A stretch of 64,000 nucleotides of DNA. It comes from Magnolia sinica. Taxonomy: Eukaryota; Streptophyta; Magnoliopsida; Magnoliales; Magnoliaceae. The stretch spans positions 80,938,862-81,002,861 of the forward strand of contig NC_080584.1 of NCBI RefSeq assembly GCF_029962835.1. Direction: 5' to 3'. The notes under the pieces were generated by a model, which saw only the letters and a list, made by a program, of their open reading frames with translations, made no database searches and was not told the origin of the DNA. Positions 51,175 through 63,178 of the stretch are shown piece after piece (position 1 is the stretch's first letter; each line of letters starts with the position of its first letter). The translations under genes and the position numbers were made by a program.

Positions 51175-51304
51175 GTCTTAAAACAGAAATTGGTGAGAGA
51201 GATGCTTCAACTCAAAACATACAAACACCATTTGAATGCACCATTTGCATTTCAACCTCCAAAGCTTCAAAGAGCAATCCAAACACTCCAAGGTATGCCT
51301 GACT

Positions 51305-51347
<43 letters not shown>

Positions 51348-53000
51348 AAAATGGTATAGTTGGGCCCATTTAGATAATCTAAGCCGTTCATCAGGTGATC
51401 TCATCATTGTATGGGACATGCCCGAATGCCTTCCTGATTAGATGTCATGTTCATCCAATCGATGGCTTTAAAATGGATGATCAAGTCCGATGCTTATCTG
51501 ATAGGTGGGGCCTGTTCTGTGATAATCTAAGCCGTTCATTAGGTGGGCGTTGTATTGGATAGGCCATGCCGCAATATCAATATCTTCCTGATCAGATGAT
51601 CCCAGCCATCCAATAGGCGAATTACAGATGGACAATTACGCCAGGGGGGCTTAGGATCAGCTGATGGAGGATGTTGTTCTACTCCCTGCCGCACGTGCAG
51701 ATGTACTAGATCCAATCCGCTCATCCAGTGGGCCCCACAGAGTATTGTCCCATGGCAGAAAAGAGGGGGTCTGCTCCGGTCGTGGGCCACACAAGCACAT
51801 TTGAGTGCCAACCACGGGCTAATTTAGCCGTCAATTTCATTTAAACACAGGCCGTCCATCTTGGTAACACTGGGGAAAACGTGAAGGGATAAAGAGGAGA
51901 TCATCTTCTTTCTCAAGTGAATAGCCCTCATTTCCACAGTTTATTGAAATCTGTCTCTCAAATAAGATTATAAAGCTTTAAATAATAAAATAAATTTCTA
52001 ATTAAGAATACTAATACAAATAAATTTAAATTTATCTAAAATAGTAAAGTTTACTTTTTAAAAAAAAAAAAAATCTAACCATCATCTAACCATGCAGGAT
52101 CATTCCTGGCATGATAAGAAGCAAATTCCGAGAAGAAACCGAATATTGAAACTCTTATGAATAAAAAGTTACGTCCGACTTAAAATTTATTGAAAATAGT
52201 GAGTTTTTAAAAAAAAGTGAGACTTGAGCGGGAATGACTCATTTTCTTACAAAATGGAGCAACATGACATGCTTACGGATGTCGGTTAGTCCCGGAATAA
52301 AATTTTAGTTGAAATTCATAGGTCATGCATCCCGTAACTCCTTTATATTAAAAGTTATAGTTGATTTATGGCTTGCGCTTTCAACAGCATTTTTTCTCAA
52401 TCCGGAATGAATTTCTTTGATCCGGATGCACCTGGTATCAAGTTACATAATGCCCCATGTAAGACCTTACCTAAATTTGATGGATTATGTCCACTTCAAT
52501 TCAGGCTTTTTTCGGACCATCTGGGCCAGGAGTGGGTCTATGGTCCGTTGTACATCACTCGGGTGGCAATGGTTGGACTAGCTCAGCCTTGCTTTCGTAA
52601 GCCACTCTAACCCTAATCAATCAAAAAGGAATGCGGCCAGGGCTAGCCTGTTAGGAAAAAATAGTTGATTAATCAGAGGTTTAAAATAGACTCATTTAAA
52701 GCAGCTGACAAGCGAAGTTTTTTTTTTTTTTTTCCACACCCCCACAAACTGTCCATTCTTTTGTATAATTGCAACCCAATTGATAATTAGATTGGATCAA
52801 TGGGCTTAGGTGGACCATTCATCATGGACCCAAGTCGCTAAACTTAGATTTCAAGCCTGGGCTCCGCCCTTGAACTAAGTTTACAATGTTGGGCTGCCCA
52901 ACTTATTGCCACCTCTCACCCTACTTCTGATGATTGGACCAACCCAATTTGGCCTATGGGTCTACACTGCGGGGCCCACCTGATATGCGGCTGGGATATC
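49544..53000. other. Gene-poor gap with microsatellites and short repeats
   Basis: No gene is recognised. There is a (GA)n run at about 51150-51173 and a (CT)n run at about 51305-51346. Two imperfect direct repeats begin ATAATCTAAGCCGTTCAT (about 51374 and 51523). A T-rich tract lies at about 52717-52732. Open frames at 50673-50969 and 52368-52610 match nothing I know and lack splice or promoter context. Confidence 0.5.
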
Positions 53001-53015
53001 TTCTCATGATTTTGT

Positions 53016-55112
53016 ATGTATGTAGGAAAGAAGGAAATGGAGAGAAGAAAACATGGAATGAGGCTTGTGGTGAGGGGTTGCCAAGGAGAAGAGAATAAGA
53101 GTGAAAAGAGAACCTTCCTAAGCTTAGAAGAAGCTGGTTTGGTTGAGATTTCCGGATTGAGCACTCACGAACGGTTCCTATGTCGATTAACGGTACGTGA
53201 TTGTCTCATCACAGCCATCCATCTTGATGCAGTAGTGTGATTATATAGTGCACCCGGGTCCCATGCTTGGTGCACTAGATGTGCACTCCAAACTTAAGAC
53301 GTAGGCGCAATGGATTAGCTGGTATTAAGTGGGATGGAATTGCTTTTTTCAATAAATGCATTTGTCGGTGAACTGTCTCTTAATGTTGCGTGAGTGAGCC
53401 TATCCACTTTTGTATTAGGGTCATCTAGACAGTATGACTTAAACACATGTTTTAATTCCATACAGTGTTTGGTTGATAGTGGAAAACAACTTACAATCTT
53501 GAAAACCATGTTTGGAAAACCCATGCTGGTAAGCAAGGTGGGGTCCACCTTGATGTTTATGAGGAATTCTCCCCATCCATCCGTTTCGCGAGATCATTTT
53601 AGAACATGCTACCAAAAGTCAGGCGGATCCAAAACTCAAGTGGGCCATATGAGATGAAATGGTGGTCAAAGAAATTTCTACCACTGAAACCTTCCCGAGC
53701 TCCACCTTGATGTTTATATGTCATCCCAACTGTTTATAAGGTCATTCCTGCCGGGATGAACTGGAAAAAAAAAAAAACCTTCGTAATACAAAACTTTTGT
53801 GGCTATATAAATGTTTCAACAGTAGTCACTCAATCCCCACTGTTTTCTCTCGTGTGGTCCACTTGAGTTTTGGATCCACCTCATTTTTTGTAGCATGCCC
53901 TAAAATGACCTCACAAAATGGATGGACAGGATGGATTCCTCAAAAACATCAAGGTGGGCCCCACCTCCCTTCCTAGTGCAAGAACTTGGTGGGTAAAGGC
54001 TTGACCAAGAAATCCAAAGAATAGCTGGAAGTGATTTGGGAAAGCTATTCTTATTCCATCATCTGAACCAAGGCAGGATTCTATGTTGAAAACCCTAGCT
54101 TTGATATGATGAACCAAACAGGGGATGATTTTTCTTACCAGTAATTTGAAATTCCATCCCACTTAATACCAGCCACTTCCTTACACCAGACAGGCCATGA
54201 ATTGTTGTGGTACTACCCACCTGAGTTTTGGAGTGCTTGACTTTTCGGATGTCCACTCATCCTGATAGGGCTCTTCTTCTACATGGATTGGATGGCATAT
54301 ACAAAACATGGTGAGCCCATAAACAAGCTAAAAGGTTTTTTCTATGTGATGGGCATCCCCATCCGAAGCTTTGCATGTTAACCTACAAAGCAATCTATGG
54401 GGCCCACCCTAAAGTGTGCATTACATCCAATCTGAACCACCAGGTGGACCCCACCCTGATGTGTGTATGACATCCAATCTGACCATCATGTGTATCATTT
54501 CATGTTCTCCTCAGTTCCCAAAAATCACACTGATACAGAACCGAAGTGGGACAACCATGCAAAATCATGCCTAAAACTTTTAAAATCATGTGGTGGTGCC
54601 CACCTGAGTTTTAGAATGCTAGATTTTTTTTGGTTGTCCATTCATCTTGGTGAGATTCATCTTTTGCATGGATTGGATGGCATATATAAAAGCTGGTGGG
54701 CCCACACAAATTCTAGAAGGTTTTTAATGGTGGGCATCCCATCCCAACCGTTTTTTCTGGCTTGCCACGCCCAACTTTTGGATCGGCATAATCTTCGGGC
54801 CCTTAAGAGAACATGATAGGGCACACATAATGGACAGATTGGATGTCATACACACATCACAGTGGCCCCACATATCATGTTGCATGTTAATCTTCTTATT
54901 AATACAAATCCTTCATGATCGACGGTTGTGATGTGTTCTTCCAGATATCATCTTTGAATCTACTGAGAGTGATATCAGAACAAGAAGGTTCTCCAATAGA
55001 AGAGCTGAATGCAGGCCGGATCTGTGATTGGTTTTTGAAGGACAAGCTCAAGAGAGAGCAGAATCCAGAGTCTGCAGTCTTGCAATGGGATGATTCAGGA
55101 TTCCAGCTCTAG
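53016..55112 (+). CDS. Small two-exon protein gene, unrecognised conserved-looking family
   Basis: Exon one (53016 or 53037 to 53192) reads RRKHGMRLVVRGCQGEEN, RTFLSLEEAGLVEISGLS and HERFLCRLT and ends at a GTACGT donor. Exon two (54945-55112) starts after TGTTCTTCCAG and reads ISSLNLLRVISEQEG, EELNAGRICDWFLKDKLKRE and LQWDDSGFQL, then TAG. Both exons are phase 0 and join without a break into about 107 codons from the Met at 53037 (114 from 53016). An AG (TATGTAG, 53017-53023) just before the later Met may be an acceptor for an upstream exon, so the start is unsure. The product looks soluble, charged, partly helical, with no signal peptide or membrane segment. I do not recognise the family. 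Apparently intact and probably a real host gene. Confidence 0.68.
53318..54173. mobile_element. TIR element with nested palindromic MITE inside the intron
   Basis: A perfect 24-bp terminal inverted repeat lies at 53318-53341 and 54150-54173, beginning GCTGGTATTAAGTGGGATGG. Inside it, GGTGGGGTCCACCTTGATGTT (first 20 bases used as a landmark, about 53539) and its inverse (about 53949-53968) mark a complete palindromic MITE of the GGGCCCACC family. It lies wholly within the intron of the 53016-55112 gene. No clear target duplication. Confidence 0.82.
54200..54890. repeat. Repeated half-MITE motifs in the intron
   Basis: Motifs such as CACCTGAGTTTTGGA/TAGAATGCT (about 54219 and 54600) and GATTGGATGGCATATA (about 54287 and 54673) occur twice, showing two related half-copies about 385 bp apart. 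No coding sequence. Confidence 0.6.
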
Positions 55113-55614
55113 CTTCCTGTCTTTCAATGTTTCAATTCTAACAAGTGGGGCCCATGTTTTAGTGATCTAGATCATTGGTTTATTGCACCCTACAGCTGAT
55201 GGGCCATGCCCAAAAAACCCTCTCTGATTGAAAAATCATAACCTTTTGATATGTCAGCCAACAAATAAATGGTTAAGAAGAGAAATAAACCAATGGTCTG
55301 CACTTGGTGGCTGGAATATTTGAATCTTGGAGATTTTCTGGATGTTGTCCATCTAGAGTGGGATGAAACAAACCAATGGTCTGGATTACCAAACCATGGA
55401 CCCCACTTTCAGATTTTGGAACATGCAGCATATCATATGATTCATCTATATTACATGGCGTATAATGGTCATTTTATACTTTCTATCCCTCAATGAGAAA
55501 AACATTTCTTCATTGATTAATGAAAAAATCAAGAAGAAAATTTATGGCATTCCACTTGCACTAAGGACCCCATATGGTTTGTGTTATCGTGAAAATGCAA
55601 TCAATGTAGATTAA

Positions 55615-56176
55615 GCCTTGTTTGGATGCTCAATTCAATTGAATTGTAAATTGAAAATGCACTAAGTGGGTTGGGCTTGAGTTAGAAAATGTGACCCGTT
55701 TAAGTAGACGGGTCGAGTTCGAGATGAACACTAATCAACCTGACCCAACCCAAAACCCAAAACAAAATAAAAGATTAGTTTTTTATGTTTCTACTAATTG
55801 GGTAGGGCTGGGCATGCATTTAGTCAGATATTCCATTCTTAAATCCGTGTAGGGCCGTGAACGGTTGGTTGGGCCTGACCGAATTACAATTAAAAGACTT
55901 GGGTGAGGTCGCACAAAATGAGTTTAGGGTTTAGGGTTTGGGTCATATGCCAGTTTGTCTAAGCAAACCCTATTTCGACCTAAATCTCACGGATGACTGC
56001 TCTTACATGAAATACATGAAATACATGAAATCTCACGGATGACTGCTCTTACATGAAATACATTGGTGTGAACTGAAATGAGATAGTCATTGGTGTGAAC
56101 TGAAATGGACCTAACTCCATAAGGATCATGTATTGAGTTTTTTTTAATTGAAAAAAAATGAGCATCCAAACACGCC
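55615..56176. mobile_element. Probable MITE with TGTTTGGATGCTCA termini
   Basis: The left end GCCTTGTTTGGATGCTCA (55615-55632) faces an inverse copy at 56159-56176 (15 of 18 matching, 14 in a row). Inside are GGGTTGGGCTTGAG hAT-like motifs and a short nested tandem repeat (55986-56110), so the interior is composite. No coding sequence. Confidence 0.55.
55986..56110. repeat. Nested short tandem repeat
   Basis: The segment CTCACGGATGACTGCTCTTA occurs twice, followed by repeats of ATGAAATAC and then two copies of CATTGGTGTGAACTGAAATG. Confidence 0.85.
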
Positions 56177-56179
56177 ATT

Positions 56180-57238
56180 GACCTATTTAAAAATAGTTAA
56201 AAGACCTATATTCTACTTGGCGCGATTCGAGAAGGTTACAACCATGCTGATCGTGAGATACGGGGATATTGAATTCTAATTCAAAATGTTGAATTCAAAT
56301 TCAAAAATGTTGAATTGAAAAGATTGTTGAAAATGGTGGTTAGTTGTAACATACGTGTTCTTATCCTTATTTCTAGAATATATAAATAAACTATTAAAAG
56401 GAAAAAAAAAAAATGCAGTCTTATCCATTCCAATACATTATTCCATGGATGACCTACATCATGGTGGGCCCACATAATGGATGGTCAACATCAAAGGTCA
56501 ACCCATAATGATGAATAGTCCACATCTAAGACAAACTTTGCATGATGATCGACTCACTTTAAAGATTTGGCTCACACGATGGACAATCCACATCAAATGT
56601 GAGCCCCATGTGATGGAAGATTTACATCTAATGCTCAACATAATGGATGGCCTAAATGTCTTAAAACATGAAGCCTATAGCCAGACATTCTTTTACCATT
56701 TTGGGTACAGTTAATCCATGATGAGATCCACCAAAACAACAATTTAGATTGTTGTTATAATAAAGTTATTGTAATCTTTAAAAATGTCATCAATTACCTT
56801 TATAAAAAAAAAAATTTATTTAAACGGTTTACCAAACATGCTTATTTTATATAAGACTTTCTTTTCTTTTCTTTTTTTTCATTTTGAAAACTTAATTTTA
56901 CCAAATAAGCTTATTTACAATAAGAGTATAATAAAATAAATTTATTAGAACAACTTTTATTTAAAAAGCTCTTATTAAATTAGATTAAAGATGCCAATAG
57001 AACTCTTACTTATCTTAAATAAATTACTTATCTACTATCATAAGTAAAAAAAAATAACTTATTTGGTGGTATCCAAACAAGCCCTAAATGACACGGTCAC
57101 TCAGAACAACTTGTCAAGTCTCTCTCAGGCCAAGCGGTGGGCGAATGGACCTAACTCACTTGAGTTAGGAGTGAGTCATTAGATTGAAATATATTAGGTC
57201 TGAGTTAGAGTCATCAACTCGACTAGTCTCTCTCAGTC
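56180..57238. other. AT-rich gap with MITE remnants
   Basis: No gene is recognised. ATCCAAACAAGCCC at about 57073-57086 is the right terminus of a common plant MITE type without a clear left partner. The A/T-rich part at 56720-57065 with AATAAGCTTATTT-like motifs fits its interior. Confidence 0.5.
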
Positions 57239-57246
57239 TTAAAACC

Positions 57247-57753
57247 GGGAATGGATTGGCTACTCCCCCGACACCGGCCAATGGCTGGTGGTCAGTGCTT
57301 TGTGGGCCCCATCATGATGTACGTGTTTCATTCATGCCGTCCATTTATTTTTAAAGATCATCTTAATGTATGAGAACAAAAATAAGATATATCCCAATCT
57401 GAAATGGACCACATTACAGGAATCAGTGTTGAATGAGCATCAACCATTAAAAACATTTTGGGGGTCATAAAAGTTTTAGATCGAGATGATTTTTGTTTTT
57501 CCCCTTCATCTAGGCCCGTATGACCTAATAAACAGATTGGATGTCAAATAAACAGTACAGTGGGCCTTAGGAGGATTTTAATGATGGATATCCAATCACT
57601 ATTGTTTTCATGTGGTGTGGTCCTCCTGAGATTTATATACCTCTAATTTTTAGAATAAATCACTAAAATGATCTTTAAAATGGATGAAATACATCCTCAT
57701 GGTGGGGCCCACAGAGCACCGACCACCAGGGGGAGTAGTCAATCCCTTTTCCC
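57247..57753. mobile_element. Palindromic MITE with 8-bp target-site duplication
   Basis: 507 bp starting GGGAATGGATTGGCTACTCC, with the right end inverse to GGGAAAAGGGATTGACTACTC. It is flanked by the exact duplication TTAAAACC at 57239-57246 and 57754-57761 (9 bp if the adjoining C is counted). An 8-bp duplication suggests hAT mobilisation; 9 bp would suggest Mutator. Internal arms carry the GTGGGCCCCATCATGATGTA motif. Confidence 0.92.
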
Positions 57754-57761
57754 TTAAAACC

Positions 57762-60641
57762 ATGCTACCATGTTCATGAGCAGCTGTACACTTCAAATCA
57801 AAGACCCGATGACCAAATGATATAGGTTGGGACCCGAGTATCAGACCCGATTAATAAACGAGTCAGATTCTAACTGACCTTGACGTGGCCCAACAAAAGT
57901 CAGTTGCCAGCCCTACTGTCCCCACCTCAAAAGTGTCCCCCTCGTGCAAAGCATGTGCACTTTTTTAGCCCTTTGAAGCATATTTCCACATGACCAACAT
58001 AAAGTAGTAATTTTATACTCTGGCCAAGTGTGGACTTTTATACTTCATACTCCTGCACTCAAGATTCACACATCTAGATTACATATAACTCAAAATTAAA
58101 CCGTCCAGATCATGGGTCTTATTGCAGATAGGCCTTAAACCAATATCCAGATTGGTTAAATGATCCTACCCTTTGATTGATAGACATGTGTTCGTTGAAC
58201 TTAGACCGTCGATTTTTTTTTCATCATTACCATCCATTAGATGTCCACCAACCTGTTGGAGGATATCAGTGTCCCTTAACTGGTTTATGATCCATTTGAA
58301 ATGGGGCACCACTATTCTGGTGTTTCGATTGAATTGCATGTATGGAGGACGTGTATGGCCATCACACTCCTCCCGAGTATCTAATAGCTACCCAAATCAT
58401 TTTCCAGGAAATAATGTGATGTGATCTCTACTTTAATAATACAGGTGGGAAGCACGGGCTACATTTTTTATTGAGAAATACTCTGACTGTGTTGGATGAT
58501 ACGCAGGTAGTTAGAAACTACTGAGAAATTGCTTTAGTGGCAGATAAATAATTCAAATTAAACGGTCCAAATTATGGATACCAGTTTCGATGTATCATGC
58601 ACTGAAAATTAGTTTTATTTTGTTTTACTTAAACGTTCAGATTGTTGGACATTTATTGGACGGTTAGAAATGAAAAATATCTAATAATCTTATTTATAAA
58701 AATAAGTGTTCATGAATCATAGGTTAGGATTGTTGCATTGAGTTCCACAATTTAGTCGGTTTAATTGGGTTGATAAATCCCATACGTACCATTTCTAAAT
58801 GCCTGAGTGCCAAGCGTCACAAGCGGCCAGAGTATCAAATAACTGCCTTTTTTCGTAGATAAAGGTTGGATTAGGTTCGAATGTTACCAACTTCTACAAT
58901 GCTCCGGCCTAGGAGAGATTGTACGTTAGATTTGCGTCTTCAATTTTTTCAAGTGGGGTCCACGATCACTGATCCAAGCCGTTGAAATGGTGGGACCCAC
59001 CTTGGATGGCTTATGAAGTAGAAAAAAAACCATTTCTATAAAATATTTTACTTTAATTGGTTGAATAGGAATAGTTTCTAACTGCGGGTATGATAACTTA
59101 GTATGTAATCCTGTTTTTCCTGTCAATATGTCATACTTATAGTATATCTAACCCTTGTGGAAGTTGGGTCTTGTCACGAAGATCATCTTTGCCAAAAATG
59201 AGTCTTTTCCAATTAATAAATGGGCCACATCTATAAATTGAGTTAGATTGTCTCATACTATCGGTTGTCCATTTAATACTATAGCGTGGCCAGTTTTATG
59301 AGTGATCTGGCGTGATTATTTCACTAGATGATTAGATATTAGGGCCCACCAATTTTCACGGCTTGGATTTCCTAAATAAATGATGCAATGGCAGAAAAGA
59401 TGGAGCTGTATAGTAAGCTAGCATCCAGCTGGACGTAGGTGATTAGTTATATACTTTTCATACGCAAGTTGGGATTAGGTGGAAAGTTCTCAACTTATCT
59501 ATACAAAAAGGTATTATACAATGCTGATGTAGGAGAGATAGTACGCTACTCTCGAGTTTTCAATTTGTACAAGTGGGGCCCATTTCATCCTCATTATCAA
59601 CGTTGATATGGTAGGACTCACTGTAGATGGTCCATACACCAAAAATTATCTAAATTGGAAGATCCTATCTGTAGATTAACTGGCCTTTCATTGGTTGAAT
59701 AGGAATAGTTGCTATATTTTCTTCCTTAGAAAGGTGTAAAATTTTCATTTTTGGGGGAATTTTGGTACATGGACCATCTACGGTGGCACCCATAATATCA
59801 ACGGGTTGGATCGTTGAAAAATGGCCCCTACTTAAAAGCCTAACAATAGGGAGCGAATGATGGCCCACCTAATCATTGAATATAAAATAGCTTTGCATGA
59901 TATGATAAAATCATCAGACATTCCCAGACATCTTATCTAAATGGATTTGCTTAATCTACGGTTGAGATTTTATGTCAGCATTCCAGCTGGTGACTTACCC
60001 CACACCTCATGGTCTTAACTTCCCCCATGTGATTGGCCGAGTCACAGTCAAAGCGAGTTGACCGAGTCACAATCACAACTGGGTGGTCCGGCCCATCCAT
60101 TGAAGAGAAAGCCGCGGAAGCACACGTGGCAGTACATGACACGTGTACAACATCTGAGCTCTCCATCAGGTAGGGTACCTTGTTTCAATCTTTCCATCTG
60201 AAATTAAGCCTATTTCACAATTTGAGTGAGCCACAAGATAAGGAAATATATGGACGGCCAAAAAGAAATTGTTTTAACGGTCATTTTATTTTGTACATTG
60301 TGGTCCACCTGAGGCATTGTTTCGAGAGAGATGGAAGGCTCAAAACTCGCATGTGTTTCAGATTTGCACATGTGCGTGCGTGCATATGGCAGGCTTCCAC
60401 GCAAGCATAGAATTAGCAAACACCTCATGTACAATGCGTGTCAACGGCCAAAATTGGATGGAGACTGCATTGCAGGGCAGTGTTTGGGTGTACCACCAAA
60501 TTGTGATTTGATAGGCTTCTCCGCAACATCCAATGCAATTAGTGTTTGGGTTGATGGTTGGGTAGAGTCTGCTAGTGGTCAAAATTATATTGATTAAAAG
60601 ACCATAATCTTTAATTATTGAAATTTGATTGTTGAATTGGG
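57762..60641. other. Repeat-rich gap without recognised genes
   Basis: About 58640-58845 matches the sequence downstream of the wound genes (TTATTGGACGG...CCAGAGTATCAAATAACT), so that part is a dispersed repeat. Two loosely similar copies of another repeat (AGGAGAGAT...AAGTGGGG(T/C)CCA) lie at about 58865-59090 and 59470-59720, both with a GGTTGAATAGGAATAGTT landmark. No open frame here has support as a gene. Confidence 0.5.
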
Positions 60642-60649
60642 ACCGTTGA

Positions 60650-61287
60650 CTAGGGGTGTACATCGAGTCCAAATGAGTCGAGCTGGCCTCAACTCAACTC
60701 AGCTTGGCCACTGGCTGACCTCAGCTCGAACTTGGCTCAGCTTGGTCCTTGATCCTGACTAGCCACCTCGGCTCAATTCGGTCAGCAGTTTGAGCTAGCT
60801 CAGGCCGAGTTTGAGCCAAGATCAAGCCGAGTTTGCCATTGAGACATTTCCACAAACACTTGGATAACACTTCCAAAATCCCTCTGTATGTGAAATAGAA
60901 GTAATGGTTTTATTGGTATTTTATTGAACACCTAAGCAACCCAAAAACCAAGAAAAACAAAGAAAAAAAGAGTATTTGTTTCATGTACATACCTTCCTTA
61001 CCACCGACCACACTTTCTTAAGTTATTTATCAAGCACTTGGCGAGCAACATCAATAGCAAAGTAACTAAGTAACCAAACTAGTTCAATCCAACTTTGATT
61101 CGAAATGGATTCGAGCTCGATTCGATCCAAGTGCAGCTGGGGCTGCTAGAACTTGGCTTGAACTCATTTTCGAGCTTAAAAAATCAGCTTGACTTGGCTC
61201 GAACTCAGCTTCAAACCGAGCCGAATCGAGCTTTTTTGAGTCGAGTCGAACGAGCTAACCGAGCTAGCTCGGTTCGTGTGCACCCAT
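60650..61287. mobile_element. hAT-like non-autonomous element
   Basis: 638 bp. The left end CTAGGGGTGTACATCGAG faces the right end GTGTGCACCCAT, flanked by the exact 8-bp duplication ACCGTTGA (60642-60649 and 61288-61295). Its arms are dense in CTCGGCTTGG/GAGCTCGA-type motifs. The core shares CACTTGGCGAGCA with 30757-31337. Non-coding. Confidence 0.9.
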
Positions 61288-61295
61288 ACCGTTGA

Positions 61296-62032
61296 TCAAT
61301 TGTTTATGGACCGTTCAAATCAATGATCAAACTTTTTTCAAATATAAATGATATATATCTTGAATAGTGATGTCATTGTTTAGATGGCAAGGATTAATTA
61401 GACAAAACGAACCATTCCACATTAGATGGCCTAAATCAATTTTTGGACATTTTCCAGTACAATCAATAAGGACCGTCCATTCTTCTTACCATTGATGATG
61501 GTGATGATCGTCTAAACAAAGTGTATTTTGAGAGAGTTAAGTCATCAAAACCATCAGAACTTTTCTAGTATAATCATTATGGACCATATATTTTAAAAAG
61601 TGATCAAATGGTTCGGATCACTCGATCAAAGTGATTACTGAGAGAGAGATTGACTGTGATGTTAGATGAGATTGATGGAAGATACAAATAAAATACCAAA
61701 AAATGAGAACTTTCCTAAAATAATCTAGATGAATAGTTAGGATCATTTTGTTAGAGTGATTTTTAAGAGAGGTGGGTTACAAATTACGGACACTCCAAAT
61801 TTTGATATGATATTTTCTAGTATGATTTCGTAAATATGTTTCTTATTAACCTTCTTGGCAAATAAATATGTGGATTACATGGTGCCGCCCACCACCCGAG
61901 TGTGATGAACTACTAACCACCTAATCCACATTAGATAAATGAGTTCCAAAGAAAAATTTCTCGTTTTCCTGCATAGTGATTATTCAACGTCATTAGTCAT
62001 CACTAGTGTTGTCAGCACTAGTGCCTTAAATG
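61296..62032. other. Gap without recognised features
   Basis: AT-rich with several GATGGTCC-like phrases repeated loosely. I see no gene or clear element ends. Confidence 0.45.
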
Positions 62033-63138
62033 TAGCGTGTGATGATGTGTCCCAGTCAGATTATAATAAACAGTAATTTGTTGTTTGTGGCTAGAGTTGT
62101 ACACACCTGAGTTACCACGGTTAACTTGCTCGACTAGACCCGAAAAAGGTCGATTCAACTTGGTTCGAAACTAAGTTCGACTTGACTCCGATTGAACCTC
62201 AACTTAAATCAACTCAGACCGAATTGATTTGGTGACCACTTATTTTGATATTGATGCTGCTCGCCTGGTGTTTGGTTAAACGACTCAATGAAGTATTGTT
62301 TCGGTTGCATACACTCTCTGCAGATTAGCTAGTGGCGAGGAAGGAATGGATATAAAATAAATCATTAAGAAGAAAAAAAAAAAAATGACTTCACATTGTA
62401 AAACTGTTCTCAAATTGTGATTTTGATGTAACCCATGAATATTTGATGAAATACATGTAAATTGTTATTATTGTTTTTGTTTATGTGAAAATTTGAAAAT
62501 GCATTCTATGCGTTTGAGAAAATGTCACATATACTTGAACTCATTTCTAATTAGCCCGAGCTACTGGCCGAACCAAGCTGAGCTAGTCACACTCGAAGAC
62601 TGAGCTGAGCTGAGTTCAAGCTAGGGCTAGCTACTAGCCAATCGCAGTTGTGCCAAGCTTGACTTGATTAGACCATGTATAGCTCTATTTGAGGCAAGCA
62701 AAATATTCAAATCCTATATATATTCAAATATAGCTTAAGTGGATCCTTAACTGTGAGGCCTACTGTGATATATGTGGCTTACATTCATGCTGCCCAGTTA
62801 TTTTGAGAATTCATTTTCAAGCTTGATCTAAAAAATATAAAGCTTATATCAAGTAGACCACATCGAATGAAATTATAATTATTTATCATTAAAAGCTTCT
62901 CACGAGCTACAAAGGTTTTGGATTAAGGATGATGTGTGTAATCGTTCATCCTTAATCAACACGTGGCTATTCCAATAGCCTCTAAGAATATCAGAACGGT
63001 GGCTATTCAATCACCACTGATATATCTAATGTGGTCCACCTGATATTTGGATCTGCTTCACTTTCAGAATCACACTCCAAAATAAGCTGTCAAAACAAAT
63101 GGACAACCTAGATGTAAGAAACACATCATAGTAGTCCC
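62033..63138. repeat. Direct repeat block, copy 1 (palindromic MITE, hAT inserted)
   Basis: It matches 63482-64000 in the same orientation, starting GTGTGATGATGT and continuing through GATCCTTAA(C/T)TGTG and GAGCTACAAAGGTTTTG to AAGAAACACATCA(T/C)AGT. The hAT-like element 62092-62687 interrupts it. Confidence 0.85.
62092..62687. mobile_element. hAT-like non-autonomous element with paralogous empty site
   Basis: 596 bp. The left end TAGAGTTGTACACA faces an inverse of TAGAGCTATACATG at the right, flanked by TTTGTGGC (62084-62091) and TTTGAGGC (62688-62695), 7 of 8 matching. The repeat copy at 63482-64000 has the uninterrupted site (CCAGTGGC, 63532-63539), confirming insertion. Confidence 0.9.
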
Positions 63139-63178
63139 CACATGGATCCATCGTCTAAAGCCGTGTCCAAACAAATAT

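Noticed and set aside
52368-52610. 80-codon open frame beginning MACAFNSIF
   Set aside because: No family recognised, and the surrounding sequence is repeat-like; chance cannot be excluded.
55986-56110. CRISPR-like repeat-spacer pattern
   Set aside because: It is a short tandem duplication in plant DNA with no unique spacers of constant length.
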